Assembly: GCF_030408555.1 (NCBI RefSeq)
Contig: NZ_CP047048.1
Location: forward strand, 1,984,001-2,048,000
Reading direction: 5' to 3'
Length of the DNA stretch: 64,000 nt
Origin: Corynebacterium aurimucosum
GTDB taxonomy: Bacteria; Actinomycetota; Actinomycetes; Mycobacteriales; Mycobacteriaceae
Numbering within the stretch: the first letter of the stretch is position 1; each line of letters opens with the position of its first letter. Of the stretch, positions 53,530 to 61,926 are shown piece by piece. The notes beneath the pieces are model-generated. The model was not told where the DNA came from, did not search any database, and saw nothing but the letters and a program-made list of their open reading frames with translations. A program made the translations under genes and the position numbers.

Positions 53530-55458
53530 TTAGCGCACGCCACGGAAGGCTCGGTCATTGAGCTCGCGGCGGGCCTGCTCGAGGGCGACGAGGTCAGCGA
53601 AGAGTGAGTTGTAGGACTCTTCGTCGTCGGAGGGGCGCATGCGGCCTAATTGGGCCTTGAGTTGGGCTACTTGGTCGCCCACGCGGGCTTCTTGGAGGCG
53701 GGAGAGCACGGAATCGGCGTAGGCCTCAAGATCGGTATCGGGGTTGCCGGTCTCCCCTAGCTTGATGGGTTCCACGGCCAGTTCAGAAACGAAATTGCGG
53801 GCCATGAGGTCTGGCATTTCGCCAGCCACGGCGGCCAGCCACTCCACGCCGGGTTGCTCAGCACCGGAGGTGACACCACCAAGAGTAGAGATTGCCTTAC
53901 GGATGGTGCGATAAGCCTCGTTGGAATAGGCGTCCTCCGTAATGCCATCAAAGTAGCTACCGGCAATCTGCGGGTACTGCAGCGCCAGCTTGATGGCTTC
54001 GCGCTGCGGCCACAGGTGGGGCTCGCGGGGGCCGGGGATATGCATGACGGGGGCGTTGCTTTGCGCCGGTGCAGAGGAGGTTTCCTCCAGGGAGGCAAAA
54101 CGTGGGCGCTCCTGCTTCTTGGGCTTGCGGGCCTCCTGGCGGACCTGGTGGAGCACTTCCTCCGGGTCGGGCCAGCCCACCCAGCCGGCTAAGCGGCGGG
54201 CGTACTCGCGCTGCAAAGGTTGATCTCTAATTTGTGCGACTACGGGCACCGCACGGCGCAGGGCTTGGAGGCGGCCTTCGGCTGAGTCGATGCTAAATTC
54301 CGAGATGACCGAGCGAATGACGAACTCAAACATGGGGATGCGGTCCGCCACCAAATCGCGCACGGCAGTATCGCCGCGCTCCAGGCGCAGGTCACAGGGA
54401 TCCATCCCGTCCGGGGCGACGGACACGAAGGACTGGCCGGTGAACTTCTGCTCGCCCTCAAAGGCACGCATAGCGGCCTTCTGGCCGGCCTCATCACCGT
54501 CGAAGGTGTAGATGAGCTCGCCGTGGAAATAGGAATCATCCAGCATAAGGCGGCGCAACACCTGTAGATGTTCCGCGCCGAAGGCGGTACCACAGGAGGC
54601 CACGGCAGTCTTTACGCCCGCGGCGTACATGGCCATGACATCCGTATAGCCCTCCACCACCACGGCTTGGTGTTGCTCCGCAATGTTGCGCTTAGCCAAA
54701 TCCAGGCCGAAGAGCACCTTGGACTTGTGATAGAGCATAGTTTCGGGCGTGTTCATGTACTTGCCCAGCTTGTCATCGTCGAAAAGCTTGCGTGCACCGA
54801 AGCCGATGACATTGCCGGAGAGATCCTTAATGGGCCACAGCAAGCGGCGGTGGAAACGGTCAATGGGACCGCGCTTGCCCATCTTGGAAATGCCGGCGGC
54901 CTCAAGTTCCTCGAAGGAAAAGCCTATGCGCAGCAGGTGCTTAGTGGCGGTATCCCAGCCCTCCGGGGCATAGCCACATTCGAATTCGTAGATGATTTCC
55001 TTAGAGAAGCCACGATCCAAGAGGAACTCGCGTCCGGCGGCGGCCTGCGGGGTTTCCAACTGCTGGCGATAAAACTCATGCGCGGCCTTGTTCGCAGCGA
55101 TAAGCCGGCGGCGGGTGCCGGGCTTTTCATCGCGCGCACCGGTGGAGCCGCCTTGGTAGTTGATGTGGTAGCCAATCTTCTGGGCTACGGCCTCAACGGC
55201 CTCCGGGAAGGAGACCTGCTCCATTTCCATGAGGAAGCTGAAGACATCCCCGCCCTTGCCGGTGGAGAAGCAGTGATAATAACCGCGCTGCGGGCGCACG
55301 TGGAAAGACGGGGTCTTCTCATCCTTGAACGGGCTCAAGCCCTTCAAAGAGTCATAGCCAGCGGGTTTGAGCTGAACGTATTCGCCCACGATTTCATCAA
55401 TAGGCGCGCGTTCACGGATAGCTTGGATATCGCTGTCCGGAATTCTGCCTCGTGCCAT
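53530..55458 (-). CDS. dnaG: DNA primase
   Basis: A 642-aa primase that makes RNA primers at the replication fork. The N-terminal domain is recognisable (DSLKGLSPFKDEKTPSFHVR, YYHCFSTGKGGDVFSFLM), but three of four zinc ligands of the usual CPFH...CFGC pattern are replaced (SPFK, CFST). The Toprim core is normal: VVVEGYTDVMAMYAAGV and LIYTFDGDEAGQKAAMRAFE, with SCGTAFGAEHLQ between. The C-terminal helicase-binding domain follows (~440-642). The ATG at 55458 lies at a divergent gap. Confidence 0.95.
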   Translation of the reverse strand: MARGRIPDSDIQAIRERAPIDEIVGEYVQLKPAGYDSLKGLSPFKDEKTPSFHVRPQRGYYHCFSTGKGGDVFSFLMEMEQVSFPEAVEAVAQKIGYHINYQGGSTGARDEKPGTRRRLIAANKAAHEFYRQQLETPQAAAGREFLLDRGFSKEIIYEFECGYAPEGWDTATKHLLRIGFSFEELEAAGISKMGKRGPIDRFHRRLLWPIKDLSGNVIGFGARKLFDDDKLGKYMNTPETMLYHKSKVLFGLDLAKRNIAEQHQAVVVEGYTDVMAMYAAGVKTAVASCGTAFGAEHLQVLRRLMLDDSYFHGELIYTFDGDEAGQKAAMRAFEGEQKFTGQSFVSVAPDGMDPCDLRLERGDTAVRDLVADRIPMFEFVIRSVISEFSIDSAEGRLQALRRAVPVVAQIRDQPLQREYARRLAGWVGWPDPEEVLHQVRQEARKPKKQERPRFASLEETSSAPAQSNAPVMHIPGPREPHLWPQREAIKLALQYPQIAGSYFDGITEDAYSNEAYRTIRKAISTLGGVTSGAEQPGVEWLAAVAGEMPDLMARNFVSELAVEPIKLGETGNPDTDLEAYADSVLSRLQEARVGDQVAQLKAQLGRMRPSDDEESYNSLFADLVALEQARRELNDRAFRGVR

Positions 55459-55614
55459 GCGTACAGACTACCCCGCCTGCTGGACACACAGGTACCCACG
55501 GCTGGGTGGGTCTTCGATGCTTGTTCCCACATCCGCAAAGACCCTGCGGTGGGGATTGCAAAAAGGCCTGGTCTGGATTTCTGGTTCAGGCCTTATAGCT
55601 GCAATGATGGGGCC
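55459..55614. other. Divergent gap between dnaG and RNase genes
   Basis: No gene. AAGGCCTG (55563-55570) and CAGGCCTT (55587-55594) are inverted arms 16 bp apart, close to the RNase start; they may be an operator or hairpin. Confidence 0.4.
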
Positions 55615-56178
55615 ATGTCCCAATCCTCCCCCTCCAAAAAATCGCTGCCAGCTCTCATCGGTGGCGCGGTTCTAGTCCTCGTCGCGGGCTACTTCGGCAT
55701 TGACCTTGGTAGCTCCAGCGACGACGCGGATCAGAAGGCTACGCCGTCTTCCACTGCTGCTGGTGCGTCGGCAGAATCTGGTGCGTCCGCTGCGGCGGGC
55801 GCATCCTCTGCCGCTGCTGCCTCCGGTGCGGCCGGTGGGAATGAGGGGGACGTCGTAAAGCAGGGCAAGACAGACCTGCCTACCTGCGCCATGGATTCCC
55901 TGCCGCAGGAGGCCCACGAGACCGCCGAGGACATCCTGGCCGGTGGGCCCTATGACTATCCGGATAATGACAACGTGCGTTTCGGGAACTATGAGGGCGT
56001 GCTGCCGCAGCAGGCGAAGAACTACTATCGCGAATACACCGTGGAAACACCGGGGATTGGGCACCGCGGGGCCAAGCGCATTGTTACCGGTGGCGGCAGC
56101 GAGACCGACCCGGATGTCTGGTACTACACCGATGACCACTACGAAAGCTTCTGCAGTATCCCGGACGCGGAGGACTAA
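55615..56178 (+). CDS. Secreted/membrane-tethered guanyl-specific ribonuclease (N1/T1 family)
   Basis: A 187-aa protein. Residues ~9-30 are a hydrophobic signal/anchor (SLPALIGGAVLVLVAGYFGI), followed by an Ala/Ser/Gly-rich linker to ~residue 83. The enzyme domain has the RNase Sa pattern: LPQEAHETAEDILAGGPYDY, FGNYEGVLP (catalytic Glu), YREYTVETPG, GAKRIVTGGG (Arg) and YYTDDHYESFC (His). It would cleave RNA after G. The barstar gene starts 3 nt after the stop, giving immunity. The frame is open far upstream through dnaG antisense; that part is not coding. Confidence 0.85.
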   Translation: MSQSSPSKKSLPALIGGAVLVLVAGYFGIDLGSSSDDADQKATPSSTAAGASAESGASAAAGASSAAAASGAAGGNEGDVVKQGKTDLPTCAMDSLPQEAHETAEDILAGGPYDYPDNDNVRFGNYEGVLPQQAKNYYREYTVETPGIGHRGAKRIVTGGGSETDPDVWYYTDDHYESFCSIPDAED

Positions 56179-56181
56179 GAC

Positions 56182-56415
56182 ATGCAACGCATTCTCATTA
56201 CTGAACCCATCCGCACGCGCGAGGACTTCTATGGTGCGCTCGGGCGCCTGCGCGGTTGCACCTCCGGCGCGCCGCGCAACCTTGATGCACTAGCGGATTT
56301 CCTCCGCGAGCAGCACATCGTGGCGATCATCGCCGCGGACTTCGACCTGGTGGAAGAAGACCTGGCCCCTATCAGCATGGTGCTGAAGGACCAGGGTGTC
56401 GCGCTTGTGCGCTAG
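56182..56415 (+). CDS. Barstar family RNase inhibitor
   Basis: A 77-aa protein (RILITEPIRTREDFYGALGR, NLDALADFLREQHIVAIIAA, DFDLVEEDLAPISMVLKDQG). This is the barstar fold, slightly short of the 90-aa prototype. Its overlap-like spacing to the RNase indicates a toxin-immunity pair co-expressed in the cytoplasm. Likely protects against the adjacent enzyme before export. Confidence 0.85.
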   Translation: MQRILITEPIRTREDFYGALGRLRGCTSGAPRNLDALADFLREQHIVAIIAADFDLVEEDLAPISMVLKDQGVALVR

Positions 56416-56481
56416 TGAGCTGCTCGTGAGGGGGTGACCTGACCGCGGTGGCGGCCAGGCGCGTGGTGGCCTGCTGGGGGC

Positions 56482-59400
56482 TTAGAGGCCGAGGGCGCGC
56501 TTGATGGTGTCGCGGACCTCCGGGGCGAGGTAGTTCAACAGACCGGCGATGACCGCGGTGGCGCCTGCGGCACCGAAGAGGGCGCCGAGGATGGCGGGGA
56601 GGACGCTTCCGCGGCTCGAGCTGTTGCTCGAGTGGTCGCTCGAGCCACTGGAGCCGTCGTGGTTAGAGCTGCTGCTGTCGCTGCTGGAGCCGGTGTTGTC
56701 GCCCTGGTTGCCGGCGGTGACTTCCACGACGCGGGAGGCCAAGGCCTGGTTGCCGGCGGAGTCCGTGACGGCGTAGGTGACGGAGTACACGCCCGGCTTG
56801 GCGGTGTCGATGTTGCCCACGACCTTCACCTTGTCGGTGAGGTCACCGTCCTTATCGTCCTTGGCGGTCACGCCCTCAAGCAGGTTGGCTTCGGGGCCCT
56901 TGGTGATGGTGAGCTTGTCGCTGGGGACGGTGAGCTCAGGGGCTTTGTTATCCTTCTCCTTTTCCTGCTCCTGCGCGGTGAAGACGCCGAACTGGCGCAC
57001 GATGCCAGGCTTGGTGCCCTCCTTGGAAGAAGCATCCGCGGAGGTGGCGTACCAGCCATAGGCTTCGCCAGCCTTGACGTCCTTGTAGGTCACGCTGGCG
57101 GGCCAGCCGGACTTGGCGGTGTCTGTGCCAATCTCCTTGCCGGTATCGGTCAAGGCGAGCATGGAGTTCGTCGCAAAGCTGGTCTTGCGGGTCTGGAACT
57201 GGATCGGAATACGGAACTCGTCCTCGTGGCCGTTGTAGCGCTGGCGGTCGTCGTACTCGGTGGCATTGTGGTCGTCGAGAAGCGGCGAATACGTATCCAC
57301 GATCATCTCTGAATTCTGCAGATCGAATTGCAGGAGGCGCAGGTAGCTGGAGCCAAAGCGCAAGCCGGTGTCGCCGTCATAGTCGCCGATCTCCGTCAGA
57401 CCCAGCTCATCGGAGCCGACCTCGTAGAACTGGTAGTCCGCGAGAAGCTCCACCACGTGGTTGTTGGTGTGGCCGACGTCCTTGCGGCTGACGATGGACA
57501 CGCCATGCTCGTGACCGGCCAGGACCAGGGCCACGTTGGGGTTTTTCTGGATGACGTTCTCATAAACCATCACGCCGTCGTGGGAGAAGTCCGAGCCGCG
57601 GCCATCCGGGCTAGCGGAAGGCTTGAGGTAGGCGTGGGTCAACAAGATGGCGTTGCGGTCGGAGTACTGCTTGAGCACCTTATCCGCCCACGCGGCTTCC
57701 TCCTCAGTGACGTCATAGCCCAGGTGCAGGGCGATGAAGTCCATGCCGTTGGTGGAAAACAGGTCATAGTGGTTGTCGTTATCGCCCTCAGCATAGGGGT
57801 GGTAGGAGGCATCCTGCTCAGCCCACTTACCCTTGCCCTGCTGAGCCTCGTAGCGCTCCGGGCCGAAGTACTCGTTGTAGAGGTTGCCGGCACCGACATC
57901 CGCGCCACTTTGGTTATCGTGGTTGCCCGGCAGCACGCCGTTGACCACGCCGGCGTCCTCCAGAATCTTCTGGGCGTTGGAGGCTACCTCGAATTCCTTC
58001 TTGGCATTGGGGCGGTCATTGTCCTTGCCAATCCAGTTCTCAATGATGTCACCGGTGTGTGCGGAGTAGGCGATCTTGCGCTCGTCGGCGTTATCGGCAA
58101 TCCATTGGGTGGCCGCGGTGTAGCTTTCTTCCCACTTCTTGCGCTCCTCGGCGGTGGCCTTTTCTACCGCGCCTTCGGAGAGGTACTGGGTATCGGTGTG
58201 GTGGGCGATGGAAAAGTCATAGTCGCTGGTGTCGGCGAACTGCTCGTTGACGGGCTCGTTGAGGTCATCGGCAAAGACGTCGTAGCCCACCAGCATGGTG
58301 TGGATGGTGTCACCGTCGACGAAATCTTGGTTGACTTCCGCGCTGAGGCTTACTTGAGCGTCGGCCGCGCCGCGGGTTTCCGCGAGCTTCTCCCAGCTAT
58401 TGGTTGTGGTGTTCCAGGCCATGAGGCGCACCGAGCGCTTGGGGTCCACGGTGCCGGACCAGGCGATGTCGTGGGTCTTCTTCTCAGCGTCCTTGAGCTT
58501 CAGGTCAAAGCGCTGGAAAGGCATGTGCTCCGTGGAGCTGGTCTCCTGAGCATCCTCGTTGTCCGGGTTGAGGGCCTTGTCGAAGTCCTCGCCGTCTTCA
58601 CACTTAAAGTCCAGGCTCTCCGGGATATCCGTGAAGGTGCCTTGGAAGCCCTTCTCCGCTACAGCCACATCGGCTTCAGTGAAAGTGGTCTCCACTTCCC
58701 CACCGCTCGGGTTATCTGCGCGAGCGGAGATCGTGATGCCCTCGCCGCTCGGCGTGGAGTCGGTGCCGGCGGCCCCCGGGAGGTTGCCGGAGGTGAAGTC
58801 GATGGTCTGGGAGATGGGGTTGCCAAAGACATCGCGGCCCTCGGCCTGGATGGAGTGGTTTCCTTCCTTGAGGCCAGCTCCGATTTCTTGCCCCAGCTCG
58901 ATGTCCTCGCCGTCCAGGGTGTAGGTGAGCTCGCGGGAGATGAGGGCATCGTCGTTGAACTGGACGTCGAAAGTCACCGGGCCCGTCAGGTGCTGACCCG
59001 CGCTCGGGGTAGAGCCGGTGATCTCCGCCTTCTTATCGGTGCTCAGGTTGGAGTCCTCGTAGAGGGCGGAAACCTCATCTTCGCCCAACGGATCGGAGAA
59101 GATGCGGGCCTCGCTGACCACGGCATCGGAGTAGAACTGGGCGGCGTTATCCCGGCCGGAATCCGCGCCGATCATCACGGCGGTGGAATTGGACTTGGGC
59201 TTGGTCACCTCACCGTTGATCTCGGTGTTCTCAGCCACCTTGGCGCCGTTGACGTAGAGCTCGCTCTTGTTTCCGTCATAGACACCGACCGCGTGGTACC
59301 ACTGGCCCGGCTCCACCTGCTGCTGGGCCTTCTTGTAGCCATCGCTGCCGTTGACGGTGAAGGTGAGCTGGTCGCCGTAGATGACCATGGCCCAGCCGCC

Positions 59401-59775
59401 GGCTTCCTTGTTGGCACAGAGGCTCTTTTCGTTGCCGTCGAAGTCCCCGTCATAGCGGAAAACGCACTCGACGGTGAAGCCGTCCTTGATCTGGTCAAAC
59501 TTATCCCCAATGTCGAAGCCGACGGCATCCTTGCGGCCATCGAAGTGAGCCACGGGGCGCTCAAGCACGCTGTCTTGCTCCACGGTGGGCTCGCCGATCT
59601 TCAGCGGCTCGGCATCAGATGCGGAGTTGCTGATGACACCGTTCTCAAAGGAGAGATCCAGGATGTCTGCCTGGGGCAGGTTCTGGGCGGAGGCGAGTGC
59701 GGGAGAGACGAGGCTGGAGCCAACGAGGCTGATAGAGGCAATGAGCGCGGCTTTATGCAGCTTTTTCTGAGACAC
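56482..59775 (-). CDS. Secreted, membrane-anchored metallophosphoesterase with LamG domain
   Basis: A 1097-aa surface enzyme. Signal peptide (KLHKAALIASISLVGSSLVS then PALASAQ). LamG/concanavalin domain ~35-230 (FTVECVFRYDGDF, WYHAVGVYDGNKSELYVNG). An Ig-like and fibronectin-like part follows, then the calcineurin-type phosphoesterase core ~480-800: HHTDTQYL, AHTGDIIENW, PGNHDNQSG, LTHAYLKP, AGHEHGVSI. Near the end a DUF5011-type Ig repeat (DKDGDLTDKVKVVGNID), Ser-rich linker and a C-terminal helix (LPAILGALFGAAGATAVIAG). Start GTG 59775 after AAGGA; a longer frame adds 19 residues before the signal. Could salvage phosphate. Confidence 0.85.
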   Translation of the reverse strand: MSQKKLHKAALIASISLVGSSLVSPALASAQNLPQADILDLSFENGVISNSASDAEPLKIGEPTVEQDSVLERPVAHFDGRKDAVGFDIGDKFDQIKDGFTVECVFRYDGDFDGNEKSLCANKEAGGWAMVIYGDQLTFTVNGSDGYKKAQQQVEPGQWYHAVGVYDGNKSELYVNGAKVAENTEINGEVTKPKSNSTAVMIGADSGRDNAAQFYSDAVVSEARIFSDPLGEDEVSALYEDSNLSTDKKAEITGSTPSAGQHLTGPVTFDVQFNDDALISRELTYTLDGEDIELGQEIGAGLKEGNHSIQAEGRDVFGNPISQTIDFTSGNLPGAAGTDSTPSGEGITISARADNPSGGEVETTFTEADVAVAEKGFQGTFTDIPESLDFKCEDGEDFDKALNPDNEDAQETSSTEHMPFQRFDLKLKDAEKKTHDIAWSGTVDPKRSVRLMAWNTTTNSWEKLAETRGAADAQVSLSAEVNQDFVDGDTIHTMLVGYDVFADDLNEPVNEQFADTSDYDFSIAHHTDTQYLSEGAVEKATAEERKKWEESYTAATQWIADNADERKIAYSAHTGDIIENWIGKDNDRPNAKKEFEVASNAQKILEDAGVVNGVLPGNHDNQSGADVGAGNLYNEYFGPERYEAQQGKGKWAEQDASYHPYAEGDNDNHYDLFSTNGMDFIALHLGYDVTEEEAAWADKVLKQYSDRNAILLTHAYLKPSASPDGRGSDFSHDGVMVYENVIQKNPNVALVLAGHEHGVSIVSRKDVGHTNNHVVELLADYQFYEVGSDELGLTEIGDYDGDTGLRFGSSYLRLLQFDLQNSEMIVDTYSPLLDDHNATEYDDRQRYNGHEDEFRIPIQFQTRKTSFATNSMLALTDTGKEIGTDTAKSGWPASVTYKDVKAGEAYGWYATSADASSKEGTKPGIVRQFGVFTAQEQEKEKDNKAPELTVPSDKLTITKGPEANLLEGVTAKDDKDGDLTDKVKVVGNIDTAKPGVYSVTYAVTDSAGNQALASRVVEVTAGNQGDNTGSSSDSSSSNHDGSSGSSDHSSNSSSRGSVLPAILGALFGAAGATAVIAGLLNYLAPEVRDTIKRALGL

Positions 59776-60020
59776 AAAAATTCCTTGACAGTTAATGCAA
59801 ATGAAGAGACTTCCGCTGCGGGCAGGCTTCAAAGGGGCCTGGCGGCGCGCGGACCTGCCTGAGGTTAGGTGGCCGGTTTTAAGAAGAGTTGTCAGCTATG
59901 TAACACCCAAGTGAACGGTGTTCAACTATCGGGTGACGGGCGTCTCTTGGGATGCTGTGCCGTTGTGTGGGGCACGGCGCTGCTGGGCTTGGCGCTGGTC
60001 TGCTGCTGACTGGTTGCCGG
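59776..60020 (-). promoter_or_regulatory. Upstream region of the metallophosphoesterase
   Basis: No gene. TGAAC-GGT-GTTCA (59912-59924) is a perfect 5-bp palindrome, ~137 bp before the start, and TGACAACTCTTCTTAAAACC lies near it on the minus strand. This may be a regulator site, for example for phosphate control, but I cannot match it to a known box. Confidence 0.35.
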
Positions 60021-61295
60021 CTAGCTGAGGAAGCCGAAAAGGTCAGCGCTGCGCTGCGCCAGGCGCTCCAGGCGGGATTCCGTCATGGAAGCAATCTGGT
60101 CGATGATGGCGCGGTCACGCTCCAGATCGGTCTCGGCTTGCTTCCACCACAGGGAGAAGGTGGCGTCCAGCGAGCCCGGCGCGCCGGCCGCCAGGTAGTC
60201 GTAGACGCGGTAGATACGCTCGCGCTGGCGGTCCTGGCGGGACAGGTGGGCGGGCTCATCCATGACGTAGAGCACGGCGATGGTTTTCAGCAGCGTCACC
60301 TCCGCCACTGCGCCTGGTGGGACGGCGAGGTCGCCGTGCATGCGGCCGAGGGGGCCGTCGTTAGCCGCGAGCGTGGCGGAGACAGTAGCGCCCACGTAGC
60401 GGCCGACGAGCTCCGAGGTCATCTTCTTTAAGTTGGCATAAGAGCGCAGGGAGTAATCGAAATTGCCGATGGCGTTGATGACATCGAGCTGGCGCAGGCG
60501 GTCGGCTGCCTCGAGGAGCTCATCGGCATTACCGCCGAAGGCTTTTGCGCCCTTGTCCGCGAGGTTGGCCAGCTCCACCAGGTCCCAGAGCACGTTCAAA
60601 GAGATGCGGCGGGAGATGATGCCGTCTTCGACGTCGTGGACGGAATAAGCGATATCATCCGACCAGTCCATGACCTGAGCTTCCATGGACTTGCGCTGGT
60701 CTGGGTGGCCTTGGCGCAGCCACTCCAGCACGTCCGCGTCTTCGTCGTAGGCGCCGTATTTGCGGTTGGTTGTGCCATCCGGGTTGGTCTTGGTCCAGGG
60801 GTATTTGCAGGCGGCATCGAGTGAGGCGCGGGTGAGGTTGAGGCCATAGCTGCGCGGGCCCGCCGGGGTATCCAGCACCACCTTGGGCTCCAGCTTGGTC
60901 AGGATGCGCAAGGTCTGGGCATTGCCCTCAAAGCCGCCGAGGGCCACCTCGTTGAGGGCATTCTCGCCGTTGTGGCCGTAGGGCGGGTGGCCAATGTCAT
61001 GGGTCAGACCCGCCATGTCGCACAGGTCCGGGTCCAGCCCTAAGCCCGCACCGATGCTGCGGGCAATCTGGCTGACCTCCAAGGAGTGTGTCAGCCGGGT
61101 GCGCGGGGTATCGCCATCGCGCGGGCCCACCACTTGGGTCTTATCCGCTAGGCGGCGCAGGGCCGCGGAATGCAGGACGCGGGCGCGGTCCCGGGAGAAG
61201 GCGCCGCGGTGCTCCTCGCTTTTGAGCAGGGCCGAGCCTTTGGGTGACTCGGAGGCAAGGCGGGCGACGTCTTCTGCACGATAGGAATAGCTCAC
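60021..61295 (-). CDS. dgt: Deoxyguanosinetriphosphate triphosphohydrolase-like protein
   Basis: A 424-aa HD-domain dNTPase that removes triphosphate from dGTP. Motifs: TRLTHSLEVSQIARSIG, AGLTHDIGHPPYGHNGENAL (HD) and VMDWSDDIAYSVHDVEDG. N-terminal ERGAFSRDRARVLHSAALRR-like region is typical (here EEHRGAFSRDRARVLHSAAL). GTG 61295 (SYSYRAEDVAR) was chosen; the frame upstream overlaps the next gene. It lies head-to-tail with the YdcF-like gene, 11 bp apart. In actinobacteria it is regularly close to dnaG. Confidence 0.9.
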   Translation of the reverse strand: MSYSYRAEDVARLASESPKGSALLKSEEHRGAFSRDRARVLHSAALRRLADKTQVVGPRDGDTPRTRLTHSLEVSQIARSIGAGLGLDPDLCDMAGLTHDIGHPPYGHNGENALNEVALGGFEGNAQTLRILTKLEPKVVLDTPAGPRSYGLNLTRASLDAACKYPWTKTNPDGTTNRKYGAYDEDADVLEWLRQGHPDQRKSMEAQVMDWSDDIAYSVHDVEDGIISRRISLNVLWDLVELANLADKGAKAFGGNADELLEAADRLRQLDVINAIGNFDYSLRSYANLKKMTSELVGRYVGATVSATLAANDGPLGRMHGDLAVPPGAVAEVTLLKTIAVLYVMDEPAHLSRQDRQRERIYRVYDYLAAGAPGSLDATFSLWWKQAETDLERDRAIIDQIASMTESRLERLAQRSADLFGFLS

Positions 61296-61306
61296 AGTGT
61301 TCCAGC

Positions 61307-61891
61307 TTAGGCGGAGTCCTGGCCATCCTGGGGCTGCCTCGCGCCAATGACGCGGTGGCGCAGGGCCTGGTTGGGGCGGATGAGGCGCTCGATGCGGTAG
61401 AAGGCCGCGCGCACGCCTTCGGTGCGCTCCTCCCCCAGCAAGGTGCGCAAGCCCAGGTAGGCCAAGCCACCGCTCTCGTGGGCCAGGTAGCGCCACCAGG
61501 GGATGGAAAAGCGCGGGGAAGGATAATAGGGCGTGCCCAGCACCGTGGCCGCAATCCCCTCTTGGCGGGCGATGAGGAAGGTGCGCAGGCGGTGGAGCGG
61601 ATCGGTGATGATGACGGCCTCTCTCACACCCAGCTTGTCGCGGGCAGCAACCAGCTCGCTGCGGGTGTCCAGGCCTTCTTCCAGGGCGGTGACGGTGAGG
61701 GGTTCGTCGTCAAGCAAGCGCTTGGCTACCCCGGCTTCGGTGAACCTATCGCCGGGCAGCTTCCCACCGACTGTGATGATGGGCAGGTCGTGCGCGGCGG
61801 CGTACTCGGCGGCGAAGCGCACACGGCCGGACAGGATGCGGGAGGGGCGCCCGTCGTATTGCGCAGCGCCGAGGACAATAACGTACTTCAC
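61307..61891 (-). CDS. YdcF/DUF218-type envelope protein
   Basis: A 194-aa protein of the SanA/ElyC-like DUF218 family: VIVLGAAQYDGRPSRILSGR, PIITVGGKLPGDRFTEAGVA, ALEEGLDTRSELVAARDKLG, VIITDPLHRLRTFLIARQEG. Members act in cell-envelope polymer metabolism. This one lacks the N-terminal membrane helix seen in many homologues. It is transcribed with the dgt gene. Confidence 0.82.
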   Translation of the reverse strand: MKYVIVLGAAQYDGRPSRILSGRVRFAAEYAAAHDLPIITVGGKLPGDRFTEAGVAKRLLDDEPLTVTALEEGLDTRSELVAARDKLGVREAVIITDPLHRLRTFLIARQEGIAATVLGTPYYPSPRFSIPWWRYLAHESGGLAYLGLRTLLGEERTEGVRAAFYRIERLIRPNQALRHRVIGARQPQDGQDSA

Positions 61892-61926
61892 TGTCTGACC
61901 ACTCTAGCGATGAATGGGAAGGTATC

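Noticed and set aside
54568..55614. Long upstream extension of the RNase gene
   Set aside because: Antisense to dnaG; signal/anchor helix and start region lie at 55615.
57328..59862. 844-codon plus-strand frame opposite the metallophosphoesterase
   Set aside because: Shadow of a GC-rich gene: Val/Gly/Leu/Ala-rich low-complexity translation and no ribosome-binding site; the minus strand has clear enzyme motifs.
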